From Candidatus Omnitrophota bacterium (GTDB lineage: Bacteria; Omnitrophota; Gorgyraeia; Pluralincolimonadales; Pluralincolimonadaceae): a stretch of DNA of 21,202 bases. The stretch spans positions 1 through 21,202 of the forward strand of contig JBAZFB010000021.1 of assembly GCA_041653595.1 (NCBI GenBank). The letters are read 5' to 3'. A program made the translations under genes and the position numbers. Below are positions 1 to 13,694 of this stretch, one piece after another. The notes below the pieces were generated by a model, which saw nothing but the letters and a program-made list of their open reading frames with translations, did no database searches and was not told where the DNA came from. The first letter of the stretch is position 1. Each line of letters begins with the position of its first letter.

Positions 1-1117
1 CGTCCTTGAATTCATACGCGCCCTTTACCTCCCTTACCGGATCGTAATTTATCACCGAACCGGAAGTGCTGAAATCACCGGTCACCGACTCGAGTTTATT
101 GTTCGCGTCATAATTAAGCCTGCCGGTAATGTAATAATTCGACAGGATATCGAATCCCATCGCCTTGAGATGATTGGCGTTCACCGTCAGGGTGAAATAG
201 GGAAATTTCGCGAAGTCCCCCGATATGCAGAACCTGCTGACTTCTCCCATCGCTGTAGCGTTGCCGCTTACGTCCTCCGGATACAAGTTTATGCGAAAAC
301 CCTTCTCCGCCATCTGGAGGACGCCGCTCACTATCGCTTTCGGTCCGAACTTGAAATCATTGAAGGCCAGCGCCCCGTCGGTCTTGGCGATACTGCCCGA
401 GAAATCCAGGTTCAGCTTATCGAATATATCAAAAGAGCCGCGCACGAACACTTTGTCGAGGACGCCGTCGAGCTGGAGCCTCAGCGTGTAGCCCTGGCCC
501 TTTATCAAACCCTCCATTTTTACCGCCGACCTCTCTACCGGGAAGCCGACACTGCCTTTTCCCGTTAACCTCTGCCCCAGGATATTGGCGGCCATGTTCT
601 GCGATTCTATGCCGCGCTCGCTCAACTTGAAATCGCCGTTCACCTCCGTTACGACCGGGACTTCCTGGGCATTATAAAAAGAGCCGTCCTTTATCGACAC
701 TGCCATCTTTTTCCACGCCGGCTCGAAGACCTTCGGGACCGGAGGCAGCTTATTCTCCGCTCCGAAAAAATATATCTTAGGCGATACGAAAGTTATCTTC
801 TCCAGCTTGCCGTATTTCCCGAGGGCTATGTCCCATAACCGGTAATTAAGTTCGATCGCCTCCGAAGAGAAGAAGACCCGTTTAGCCTGCGAGGGAGGCG
901 CGCCGTAGAGCCTGACGTCCTTGAGGACGATACCCCTGAATATCCCTCCCTCTAGGCCGCCTATCTCGCCTTCGAGCCCGATCTTCTCCCTCATTATGGC
1001 GAGGGACCTGGCCCTGAATTCCCTGAAAAAATAGTTGCCCTGCAGATCTATGAATACGAGCACGACCAGCGCCGCTAATCCCAGGATGACCAGCGCCGGC
1101 CTTGGTCTGTGTCTCAA
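1..1117 (-). CDS. AsmA/TamB-like inner-membrane-anchored protein, C-terminus cut by window edge
   Basis: About 372 residues are visible; the C-terminus lies beyond base 1. I translated this frame by hand. It starts with a basic stretch (RHRPRP), then one hydrophobic segment at about residues 8-24 (ALVILGLAALVVLVFI), then a long region of alternating beta-strand-like sequence. The pattern of GLEGEIGGLEGGIFRGIVLKDVRLYG, followed by repeated statements of the 'GSFDIFDKLNLDFSG' kind, is typical of AsmA/TamB-like proteins, which span the periplasm and are linked to outer-membrane assembly or lipid transport. The only usable start I see is TTG at 1117, 18 bases after the clpC stop and in the same frame as it; the ribosome binding site is weak (GAAAGCGG). 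It is probably the distal gene of the prfB-clpC operon. The family call rests on architecture, not on a unique motif, so the exact substrate is unknown. Confidence 0.6.
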   Translation of the reverse strand, partial: MRHRPRPALVILGLAALVVLVFIDLQGNYFFREFRARSLAIMREKIGLEGEIGGLEGGIFRGIVLKDVRLYGAPPSQAKRVFFSSEAIELNYRLWDIALGKYGKLEKITFVSPKIYFFGAENKLPPVPKVFEPAWKKMAVSIKDGSFYNAQEVPVVTEVNGDFKLSERGIESQNMAANILGQRLTGKGSVGFPVERSAVKMEGLIKGQGYTLRLQLDGVLDKVFVRGSFDIFDKLNLDFSGSIAKTDGALAFNDFKFGPKAIVSGVLQMAEKGFRINLYPEDVSGNATAMGEVSRFCISGDFAKFPYFTLTVNANHLKAMGFDILSNYYITGRLNYDANNKLESVTGDFSTSGSVINYDPVREVKGAYEFKD

Positions 1118-1135
1118 ATCGACACCGCTTTCGGT

Positions 1136-3562
<2,427 letters not shown>

Positions 3563-3586
3563 CGACCATCCTCCTGAAAATACCGA

Positions 3587-4636
3587 CTATATATTGAATT
3601 TCCTCGAGATAAATTCCGCGCGCACCGCGTCCCTCTCCTCGGCCGAAAGGCGCTTGCCTTCCTTCTTCTGGAGGTGGGCGGGTTGTATCTGTATAAAAAG
3701 ATCGTTTAGCATGTTGCGGTCCGGGCCTTTTATCATCCTTAAGTCCGCGCCTAGCCTTATTATCGAAAGCAGGTTCAGCGCCTCTTCGCTGCTTATGAGC
3801 TTGGCGCTCTTCAGTCCGGCCAGAGACCTCGATATCCGGTCCTCCAAAAGCAGCTTCTGGTTCGCGAAGACGGAATTCCTTGCCGTGTTCTCCTGCTCTA
3901 TTATCTGTTTCATTATCCTCTCGAGGCTGTCGACTGTCTCTTCCTCCGAATGCCCGAGAGTGACCTGGTTCGATATCTGGAAAAAATTCCCGTATGCCTC
4001 GGTCCCCTCCCCGAAGAGGCCGCGCGCCGTCATCCCGAGCTTGCTTATCGCCTGAATGATCCTGCCGGCCTGTTTCGTCATCACCAGCGCCGGGAGGTGC
4101 GCCATGCATGACGCCCTTAATCCGGTCCCGACGTTAGTGGGGCAGCATGTCAGGTAACCCAGGTCGGATGAGACGGCGAATTCGAGGTTCTGCTCCAATT
4201 CCTCGTCTATCTTGTCCGCGAGCTTCCACGTGTCGTGCAGGTTGAAGCCCGACTGGAGGACCTGTATGCGAAGATGGTCCTCCTCGTTTACCATGATGCT
4301 TATTACCTCGCGTTCGCTTATGAGGACCGCCTTATGCTCGGGATTGGCTATGTGCTCCCTGCTTATAAGATGCCTCTCGATCAGCATCTGCTTTTCTATG
4401 CTGTCGAGCTCATCGATCCTTAAAAATAAGGCCCCTTTAAAATAATCCGCCTTCTTATAGGCGCCCTCAAAATCCGAGATGACACCCTCGAGCTGTTCGG
4501 CCGAAGCCCAGTGCGGGAAAGGGTATTTGGCCAGGTTCCTGGCCAGCCTTATCCGCGAGGACATTATTATATCCGTGTCCGGGCCGGTGCCTCTAAGCCA
4601 TTCGCCTGTCTGGCCCCAGAGTTCGCCGAGCGTCAT
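3587..4636 (-). CDS. mcsB: Protein-arginine kinase McsB
   Basis: 349 residues; McsB is usually about 350-365. The phosphagen-kinase catalytic fold is clear: SSRIRLARN at 26-34 (nucleotide binding), NEED at 117-120 carrying the acidic pair that activates the substrate guanidinium, and CCPTNVGTGLRAS at 164-176 with the active-site cysteine. The C-terminal ERDAVRAEF segment at about 334-342 corresponds to the phospho-arginine docking region of bacterial McsB and is absent from animal arginine kinases. The protein should phosphorylate arginines in damaged or regulatory proteins, marking them for ClpC-ClpP. The frame is open far upstream inside mcsA, but the ATG at 4636 gives a family-like N-terminus and overlaps the mcsA stop as ATGA, implying translational coupling. 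McsA, its activator, is the gene just upstream. Confidence 0.96.
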   Translation of the reverse strand: MTLGELWGQTGEWLRGTGPDTDIIMSSRIRLARNLAKYPFPHWASAEQLEGVISDFEGAYKKADYFKGALFLRIDELDSIEKQMLIERHLISREHIANPEHKAVLISEREVISIMVNEEDHLRIQVLQSGFNLHDTWKLADKIDEELEQNLEFAVSSDLGYLTCCPTNVGTGLRASCMAHLPALVMTKQAGRIIQAISKLGMTARGLFGEGTEAYGNFFQISNQVTLGHSEEETVDSLERIMKQIIEQENTARNSVFANQKLLLEDRISRSLAGLKSAKLISSEEALNLLSIIRLGADLRMIKGPDRNMLNDLFIQIQPAHLQKKEGKRLSAEERDAVRAEFISRKFNI

Positions 4637-5139
4637 GGTTTGTCTTTCGCCTTCTTTTCGAGCGCCCTTATCCGGTCGCGGAGCCTGGCGGCCTCCTCGA
4701 ACTCCTCCATATCGATGGCGCGCTGAAGCTTCTGCCGCAATTCCTGCGCCTCGGATATCTTCTTCTTCCCGTCTGTCTCGTCGATCTCCTTGGGCGATTT
4801 CCCGATGTGCCTGGTCGAGCCGTGGATGCGTTTCAAAAGCGGCAGGAGGTTTGTCCTGAACGCGCTGTAGCATTCGCCGCAGCCCAGCCGGCCTATCTTC
4901 TGGAAGTCCGTGTATGTCATGCCGCATTTGCCGCATTTTAACAGGGGCTCTCCGCCGGACGGCTTCTCGCCGAGTCCGCTTATCCCGGCAAGGAGGTCGG
5001 AGATGCTGAAGTTCTGCTCCATCTCGATGCCCTTCTCCTTCGCGCACCCGCCGCAAAGGTGGAGCTGTTTCACCTCGTCGTCTATTATCTCGGTGAACTC
5101 GACCGTAGCCTCGTTCTTGCCGCAGACCTGGCAGATCAT
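4633..5139 (-). CDS. mcsA: McsA, zinc-binding activator of McsB, with UVR motif
   Basis: 168 residues. Four CXXC pairs (C3-C6, C29-C32, C69-C72, C87-C90) form the paired treble-clef-like zinc sites known in McsA, and a UVR motif occupies about 133-165 (LRQKLQRAIDMEEFEEAARL). In Firmicutes McsA binds and activates McsB and senses heavy metals or thiol stress through these cysteines. The start ATG shares one base with the ilvE stop (TGATG) and the stop overlaps mcsB, so the three genes are coupled. The CtsR repressor gene that normally precedes mcsA is not present here; ilvE sits in its place. The UVR-only annotation 'excinuclease B/C domain protein' would be a mislabel. Confidence 0.93.
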   Translation of the reverse strand: MICQVCGKNEATVEFTEIIDDEVKQLHLCGGCAKEKGIEMEQNFSISDLLAGISGLGEKPSGGEPLLKCGKCGMTYTDFQKIGRLGCGECYSAFRTNLLPLLKRIHGSTRHIGKSPKEIDETDGKKKISEAQELRQKLQRAIDMEEFEEAARLRDRIRALEKKAKDKP

Positions 5140-6011
5140 CAGAACCTCACGCCGTCGACCTTTGTCAGCTTATGGAATTCCGTTATGAGTTTCGCCGTCA
5201 TCTTCCCGGGCTTGCCGTCGCCGATCTTGCGCCTGTCCATCTTGACGACAGGGATGATCTCGGCCGCGGTCCCGGTAAGGAACATCTCATCCGCGTTGAA
5301 GAGGTCGTACCTTGTCATGACCTCCTCGTGGATGGGGATCTCCTTTAAGTGCGCGATATCGATGACCGCGCCGCGCGTGATACCGCGCAGGACGCCGCTG
5401 TGAACGGGCGGCGTGAAGATCGCGCCATTCTTGACGATGAAGATATTATCGCCGGTGCATTCCGCGACATAACCCTCGGAATTGAGCATGACCGCCTCCT
5501 CGACGCCCGCGTTGATCGCCTCGACCTTTGCGAGGATATTGTTAAGGTAATTGAGCGACTTGATCTGCGGGTTGACAGACTCGTGGATATTCCTCTGCGT
5601 AGAGATGGTCACGATCTCAAGGCCCTTATCGTATAATTCCTGATGGTACAGCTTGATCTTGTCGGTGATGATGATGACGGTCGGTTTGGCGCATTTTCTC
5701 GGATCTAACCCGAGGTCGCCGATGCCGCGCGTGACGATAAGCCTGATATAAGAATCCTTCAGTTCGTTCTCGCGCAGGGTCTTCTTGACCGCCTCGGTCA
5801 TCTCTTCCTTGGACATAGGGATCTCAAGCATGATGGCGTGCGCCGACTGGTAGAGCCTGTCGATATGCTCCTTCATCTTGAAGATAAGCCCGTCGTAGGT
5901 GCGGATGCCCTCGAAGACACCGTCGCCGTAGAGCAGTCCGTGGTCGAAGACCGAGATCTTCGCGTCCTCGCTCTGGTGGAATTTACCGTCGATATAGATT
6001 TTCAGTGCCAT
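5139..6011 (-). CDS. ilvE: Branched-chain amino acid aminotransferase (class IV PLP enzyme)
   Basis: 290 residues, typical of short IlvE. The fold-type IV signature is visible: GVFEGIRTYDG near 31-41, the PLP lysine K151 in NPQIKSLNYLNN, and E184 in VAECTGDNIF, with the spacing expected of the family, then GVLRGITR at about 206-213. The enzyme moves the amino group between glutamate and the keto acids of Leu, Ile and Val in the cytoplasm. D-amino-acid aminotransferase and aminodeoxychorismate lyase share the fold, but the IKSLNYLNN stretch favours branched-chain substrates. A clean AAGGAG lies six bases before the ATG. It starts 13 bp after lolD and runs into mcsA by one base, so it belongs to the same operon, although no other branched-chain gene is nearby. 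Confidence 0.88.
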   Translation of the reverse strand: MALKIYIDGKFHQSEDAKISVFDHGLLYGDGVFEGIRTYDGLIFKMKEHIDRLYQSAHAIMLEIPMSKEEMTEAVKKTLRENELKDSYIRLIVTRGIGDLGLDPRKCAKPTVIIITDKIKLYHQELYDKGLEIVTISTQRNIHESVNPQIKSLNYLNNILAKVEAINAGVEEAVMLNSEGYVAECTGDNIFIVKNGAIFTPPVHSGVLRGITRGAVIDIAHLKEIPIHEEVMTRYDLFNADEMFLTGTAAEIIPVVKMDRRKIGDGKPGKMTAKLITEFHKLTKVDGVRF

Positions 6012-6024
6012 TTTGTTCTCCTTG

Positions 6025-6687
6025 TCATTGGATTATTTTTCCGTCCCTTATGTGCAGGACCCTCTGCGCGGCCTTGGCTATCTGCGCGTCATGGGTCACT
6101 ATCATTAATGTCATTTTACGACTTTTATTGAGTTCCCACAACAATTCTATTATATTCTCCCCCGACTCAGAATCGAGGTTGCCGGTCGGCTCGTCGCAAA
6201 GGAGGAGTTCCGGCTCGTTTATTAACGCCCTGGCTATCGCCACGCGCTGCTGTTCCCCGCCGGATAACTGCCCCGGCCTGTGGTTCATCCTATCTTCGAG
6301 CCCTACCGCTTTCAATAATCCGGCTCCCCTCTCCCGCAGGTCCCTTCCGCCGCCTTTTATCATTAGCGGCAATATCACATTCTCCAGCGCGTCAAACTCC
6401 GGGAGCAGGTGGTAGAATTGGAAAACGAAACCTATCTTCCTGTTCCTTATTTTCGCGCGCTCGTTGTCGCCGAGCGCGTATATATCGGTGCCGCCTATCA
6501 GGACCTCGCCGGCAGTCGGCGAATCGAGGCCGCCTAAAAGATGGAGCAGGGTCGATTTGCCGGCCCCGGACGGCCCGAGGACCGCAAGGACCTCGCTCCT
6601 TTTGACTTTTAGGTCTACTCCTTTAAGCACCTCGAGCTCTTTCGCTCCGTTCTTATAGACCTTCCGCAGCGCCCTGGCCTCTATCAT
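6025..6687 (-). CDS. lolD: LolD-type ABC ATPase of the lipoprotein exporter
   Basis: 220 residues. It contains Walker A GPSGAGKS at 38-45, the Q-loop glutamine near 90, the signature LSGGEQQR at 141-148, Walker B LLLCDEP at 161-167, and the switch histidine in VTHD near 199. Sequence style (GLDSPTAGEVLIGG, PTGNLDSESG) is that of the LolD/MacB/FtsE branch. It follows the LolC/E-type permease with only one base between stop and start. Together they would extract mature lipoproteins from the inner membrane and pass them to a periplasmic carrier. LolD versus another member of this ATPase group is decided by the neighbouring permease and by lnt in the same operon. Confidence 0.92.
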   Translation of the reverse strand: MIEARALRKVYKNGAKELEVLKGVDLKVKRSEVLAVLGPSGAGKSTLLHLLGGLDSPTAGEVLIGGTDIYALGDNERAKIRNRKIGFVFQFYHLLPEFDALENVILPLMIKGGGRDLRERGAGLLKAVGLEDRMNHRPGQLSGGEQQRVAIARALINEPELLLCDEPTGNLDSESGENIIELLWELNKSRKMTLMIVTHDAQIAKAAQRVLHIRDGKIIQ

Positions 6688-6688
6688 C

Positions 6689-7873
6689 TCATTCGTACCT
6701 CAGCGCGTCAACCGGGTTGAGCCGGGACGCCTGCCAAGCGGGATATAGGCAAGCCAGCAAACTTATAGCCAGGGCCGCGACGACTATCGCGGCCACATCC
6801 GTGTATTGTATATCCACGGGGAACCTGTCTATGTAATAGATATCCCTCGGGAGCTTTATGAACTGGTACTTCTCGAGGAGATACCCGAGGCCGAGCCCAC
6901 CGGCCACGCCGAGCGCGGTCCCTATCGCGCCGACTATGAATCCCTGGAGGGTGAATATCAGCCTTATGGAATTATTGGCGGCGCCTATCGCCTTTAGTAT
7001 CCCGATATCTTTCGTCTTCTCCATCACGACCATTATCATCGTCGCCGCGATATTAAAGCACGCGACCGTGACTATCAGCGCCAGTATCCAGAACATCGCC
7101 AGCTTCTCGAGCTTAAGCGCCGAGAAGAGGCTCCTGTTCAGGTCTATCCATGTCTTTACGTAAAAAGGAAAACCCAATTCTTTTTGTAACCTGACCCTGA
7201 CTTGCGGCGCGAGTAATTCGTCGTCTATCCTTATCCCGATCCCCCCGACCTTGCCCTCGGCGCCGAAAAGCTCCTGCGCGTCCCTCAGGTCTATGAAAGC
7301 GAGCGAGGAATCATATTCGTAATAACCCGAATTGAACGTCCCCGCTACCTTGAAATCTTTCGACGAGCCGTCCAGAGGCGAAAGGACCGAGACCGTGTCG
7401 CCGAGCCTGAGGCCGAACCTCCGCGCCATCTCGGTGCCTATCAGCATGCCGCCGCCCTTGAGCGCAGACATGGAGCCGGACATTACATATGAGCCGAGCT
7501 TCGAGACCCTGGCTTCATCGGCGGAGACGATGCCCCTTATCGAGACGCCCTGCATCGTATCCTTCGCCCTGATTAACGCCTGGCCGTCGAGGAAAGGTGA
7601 AGCGGAAACAACGTGGGGCTCGGTCTTTATTTTCTTGATAAGCGCGGCGGAATCCTCGATCCCGCCTTCCTGCTCTACGATGATATGGGAATTCGCGCCG
7701 ATTATCTTATCGCGCAGCTCGTTATCGAAGCCGGTCATGACACCGATGACGACTATGAGCGCGCAGACCCCGACCGCGACGCCCAGCACCGAGATCAGGC
7801 TGATTATCGATATGAACTTCTCCCTGCGCTTAGCAAGGAGGTATCTCGAGGCCACCAACAGTTCGTAACGCAT
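6689..7873 (-). CDS. lolC: LolC/LolE-type lipoprotein-releasing permease
   Basis: 394 residues from the ATG at 7873. The start MRYELLVASRYLLAKRR, then a hydrophobic segment at about 18-46, a large periplasmic domain, and three C-terminal membrane segments (about 255-285, 305-335 and 362-386) give the LolC/E-FtsX topology. A TTG two codons earlier (7879) is possible but the ATG gives the standard family N-terminus. The gene lies 18 bp after lysS and is followed at once by lolD. Only one permease gene is present, so the complex may be a homodimer of a merged LolC/E type, or a second subunit may be encoded elsewhere. The order lysS-lolC-lolD is common in several diderm groups. Confidence 0.9.
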   Translation of the reverse strand: MRYELLVASRYLLAKRREKFISIISLISVLGVAVGVCALIVVIGVMTGFDNELRDKIIGANSHIIVEQEGGIEDSAALIKKIKTEPHVVSASPFLDGQALIRAKDTMQGVSIRGIVSADEARVSKLGSYVMSGSMSALKGGGMLIGTEMARRFGLRLGDTVSVLSPLDGSSKDFKVAGTFNSGYYEYDSSLAFIDLRDAQELFGAEGKVGGIGIRIDDELLAPQVRVRLQKELGFPFYVKTWIDLNRSLFSALKLEKLAMFWILALIVTVACFNIAATMIMVVMEKTKDIGILKAIGAANNSIRLIFTLQGFIVGAIGTALGVAGGLGLGYLLEKYQFIKLPRDIYYIDRFPVDIQYTDVAAIVVAALAISLLACLYPAWQASRLNPVDALRYE

Positions 7874-7891
7874 ATCCAAAAATTTATTTGA

Positions 7892-9343
7892 TCACTGCTG
7901 TTCCGGTTTAAGCTGCGGAAAGAGTATTACATCCTTTATCGAATCGCGATTGGCGAAGAGCATCGCCAGCCTGTCTATCCCGATGCCGAGACCGCCGGCC
8001 GGAGGCATACCGTACTCGAGCGCGCGGACAAAATCCTCGTCGATAGTCTTCATCTCCGCCTCAGGGCCTTTCGCCTGGTCCTCGAACCGCGACTTCTGCT
8101 CTATCGGGTCGTTAAGCTCGGAATACGCGTTCGCCAGTTCCTGCGCCGATATGAACAACTCGAACCTTTCTGTCAGGTCCGGCTCGCCGGGTTTCTTCTT
8201 CGAGAGCGGGCACAGTATCGCCGGGTAATCTATTATGAACGTGGGTTTCGCGAGCTTCGGCTCGACCGTCTTCTCGAATATCTTGTTCGCGACCTCCTCG
8301 TCGAGCTTCGCGTCCCCTATATCGAGCCCCATCTCCTTCGCGACTTTCCTCAGGTCTTTTTCCTTCTTGTAATCTATCCCGGAATATTTCAATATCGCCT
8401 CGCGGAAAGGTATCCTGTCCCAGGGCGGCGACAGGTCCAGCTCCCCGTCGCCGTGCGCTATCTTATACTTGCCGAAGAGGTGCTGCGCGGAATCCAGTAT
8501 GAGCTCCTCGGTCAGGTCTATCATATCATCGCAATTCGCGTAGGCCTGGTAGACCTCTATCATCGTGAACTCGGGATTGTGCCGCGGCGATATCCCCTCG
8601 TTCCTGAAATTCCTGTTTATCTCATATACCCTCTCGAAGCCGCCGACCAAAAGCCGCTTCAGGTAAAGCTCCGGCGCTATCCTCATGTAGAGGTCTATGC
8701 CGAGCGCCTCGTGGTGCGTCTTGAAAGGTTTCGCGGTGGCGCCTCCCGGCATCGTCTGCATCATCGGCGTCTCGACCTCGAGGAAACCCTTTCCGTCGAG
8801 GAAAGCCCTTATCCGCGCGATCATCTTGATGCGCAGCTCAAAGACCTTTTTTACCTCGTCGTTGACGATGAGGTCGACGTATCTCTGGCGGTAACGCGTC
8901 TCTATATCCTTGAGTCCGTGCCATTTCTCCGGCAGCGGCCTTATCGATTTCGACAGCATCGTGAACTCTTCTACATGCAGCGTCGGTTCGCCGGTCCTCG
9001 TCTTGAAGGCCTTGCCCTTTATCCCGACGATGTCGCCGATATCGAGGTTCTCGAAAGCTGTCCTGCCGGCCTCTGAAAGCTCGGCGGCCTTTATGTAATT
9101 CTGTATCTTCGCGGTCGAATCCTTGACGTCGATAAAGCAGGACTTTCCGTGCGAGCGCACGGCCATTACCCGGCCGGCGACCGTGACTTCCCTGGACCGG
9201 GCTGCGGCGTCCTCGAAATCCGCCAATAACTCGTTGATATTGGCCGACTTAGAGAATTTCCCGCCGTAAGGGTTTATGCCCTTCGCCCGCAGGTTCTCGA
9301 GCTTGATCAATCTCTGTTTTATTAGGTCGTTTATTTCTTCCAA
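7892..9343 (-). CDS. lysS: Lysyl-tRNA synthetase, class II
   Basis: 483 residues. An N-terminal OB-fold anticodon-binding domain spans about 50-140 (VTVAGRVMAVRSHGKSCFIDV). The class II catalytic core follows, with motif 1 near FLEVETPMM, motif 2 in RVYEINRNFRNEG and HNPEFTMIEVYQAYA, and motif 3 in GGLGIGIDRLAMLF close to the end. It charges tRNA-Lys in the cytoplasm. The start codon is TTG at 9343, inside the end of lnt (13-bp overlap), with AAGGCGG five bases upstream; no ATG is available near the N-terminus. The overlap suggests coupling to lnt translation. Confidence 0.96.
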   Translation of the reverse strand: MEEINDLIKQRLIKLENLRAKGINPYGGKFSKSANINELLADFEDAAARSREVTVAGRVMAVRSHGKSCFIDVKDSTAKIQNYIKAAELSEAGRTAFENLDIGDIVGIKGKAFKTRTGEPTLHVEEFTMLSKSIRPLPEKWHGLKDIETRYRQRYVDLIVNDEVKKVFELRIKMIARIRAFLDGKGFLEVETPMMQTMPGGATAKPFKTHHEALGIDLYMRIAPELYLKRLLVGGFERVYEINRNFRNEGISPRHNPEFTMIEVYQAYANCDDMIDLTEELILDSAQHLFGKYKIAHGDGELDLSPPWDRIPFREAILKYSGIDYKKEKDLRKVAKEMGLDIGDAKLDEEVANKIFEKTVEPKLAKPTFIIDYPAILCPLSKKKPGEPDLTERFELFISAQELANAYSELNDPIEQKSRFEDQAKGPEAEMKTIDEDFVRALEYGMPPAGGLGIGIDRLAMLFANRDSIKDVILFPQLKPEQQ

Positions 9344-10895
9344 TTTTTCCGCCTTAGTCGCGCAGACTTGACATAATTATAAATAAAATAAAGGGTTAAG
9401 TCAAACAAAAAAACCCCGGCGCATAGCCAGGCAAAGGCATCCCCGTATTTCAAATACAGGGTCCGGGCCTTTCCCGGGGTTATATGCGCGGCCGCAAAAC
9501 CCGTCACGAATATCTTATCCCCTTTAAGATCCTTCACCTCCTGCGTGATCTTCCCGGCCTGGTTTATAAAACATGAATAGCCGGTATTCGCGCACCTTAC
9601 CACATTGACCCTGTTCTCGACCGCGCGGAAGACCGAGGGTTGCGCGTGCTGGAACGGCGCCGCGGTCTTCATATACCACGCGTCGTTGGTTATCACGACC
9701 AGGAAGTCCGCGCCCAGCCGCACAAAATTCCTCGATATCTCGGGGAAGACATCCTCAAAACATATCAGGACGCCGAATTTCACCTGCTTGCCCTTCGCTC
9801 CGCTCAGGACTTCGCCCTTCTGCGTCGGTATCTCGAATATCGTATAATCCTTCCCCGCCGTATAATCCTCGCCCATATCGTAGCGCTTCTTTATGAAAGA
9901 CAAGAAGCTGTTGCCCAGCGGCACATATTCGCCGAACGGCACGAGGTGTATCTTATCGTAGCGCCTGACCATCTCGCCCTTGTTCGATATCAGGACGGCG
10001 CTGTTGAAATAACGCACCTTCTGCGGCACCCTCTCGGTCTGCGTCCCGACCAACAAATATGTATTGACCTCTTTCGCGAGGGCGGTGACCTTGTCGCGCA
10101 GGGCCTGGTCGGTCTCGAGGAATCCCGGGACAGACGTCTCGGGCCAGATTATCAGGTCCGGCTTGTCCTTTGCCGCCTCTTTTGTAAGGTTTATATATTT
10201 ATTCAATATCGCATCGGCATATCTTTCGTCCCATTTTTCCGACTGCGGGATGTTCCCTTGTATTACCGATATCTTGACTGTCTCGCCCTCGAACTTCCGG
10301 TCGACCCTGTAATATCCGTATACCGCGACGATGATAAGCGCTATCACCAGCAGAGCCAGGTATCTCGGCTCCGGCTTATGGCCTTTTATCTTCTTCTTTA
10401 TCTTCGATGATATGAGGACGTTGGTAAAGACTATCAAAAACGAGACGCCGTACGCTCCGGTCACATCGGCTATCTGGATTATCGGCAGCGTCTCCCACTG
10501 CGTATGCCCGAGCAGCGCCCACCCGAAGCCGGTAAAGAGGTGGCTCCTAAGGAACTCAACCGCCACCCAGAGGCAGCTCACGAGCAACGCGAACCTTAAG
10601 CGCGGTTTTTCGAACTGCATCGCGAGTATGTCTACGCCGACGGCAAATATCCCGAAGAAGAAAGCCAGGTATACCGCCAGGACGGCTATTCCTATTATCG
10701 CCACATATCCGACCCAGTACAACGTGGCGCCGAAGAACAATAACCCTGTTATGCAGCCGGTAAAGAATGCCTGCCACGGTTTCTCGCCGCGGATCGCGAT
10801 AAGCATCGGTATCAGAGCGAACCACGCCAAAAACGAGAAATTGAACGCCGGATACGACAGCGTCAGCAATAATGCAGAGAGTAACGGTAAAAAAA

Positions 10896-10911
<16 letters not shown>
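9331..10911 (-). CDS. lnt: Apolipoprotein N-acyltransferase
   Basis: 526 residues. The first 200 or so hold several membrane helices (for example LVFLPLLSALLLTLSYPAF and FGIFAVGVDILAM), followed by a periplasmic nitrilase-like domain with the catalytic triad E258 (IIWPETS), K320 (YDKIHLVPFGEY) and C384 (GVLICFED), then a final membrane helix before a basic tail. It adds the third acyl chain to the N-terminal cysteine of lipoproteins in the inner membrane, making them substrates for Lol export. That matches lolC and lolD two genes downstream. The ATG overlaps the secA stop by 16 bp, and the gene's end overlaps lysS. Confidence 0.96.
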
Positions 10912-13685
<2,774 letters not shown>

Positions 13686-13694
13686 TCTATATCC

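Noticed and set aside
4637..5056. Open frame extending mcsB upstream by about 140 codons
   Set aside because: It lies wholly inside mcsA in another frame, is Arg-rich without family similarity, and the ATG at 4636 gives the standard McsB N-terminus.
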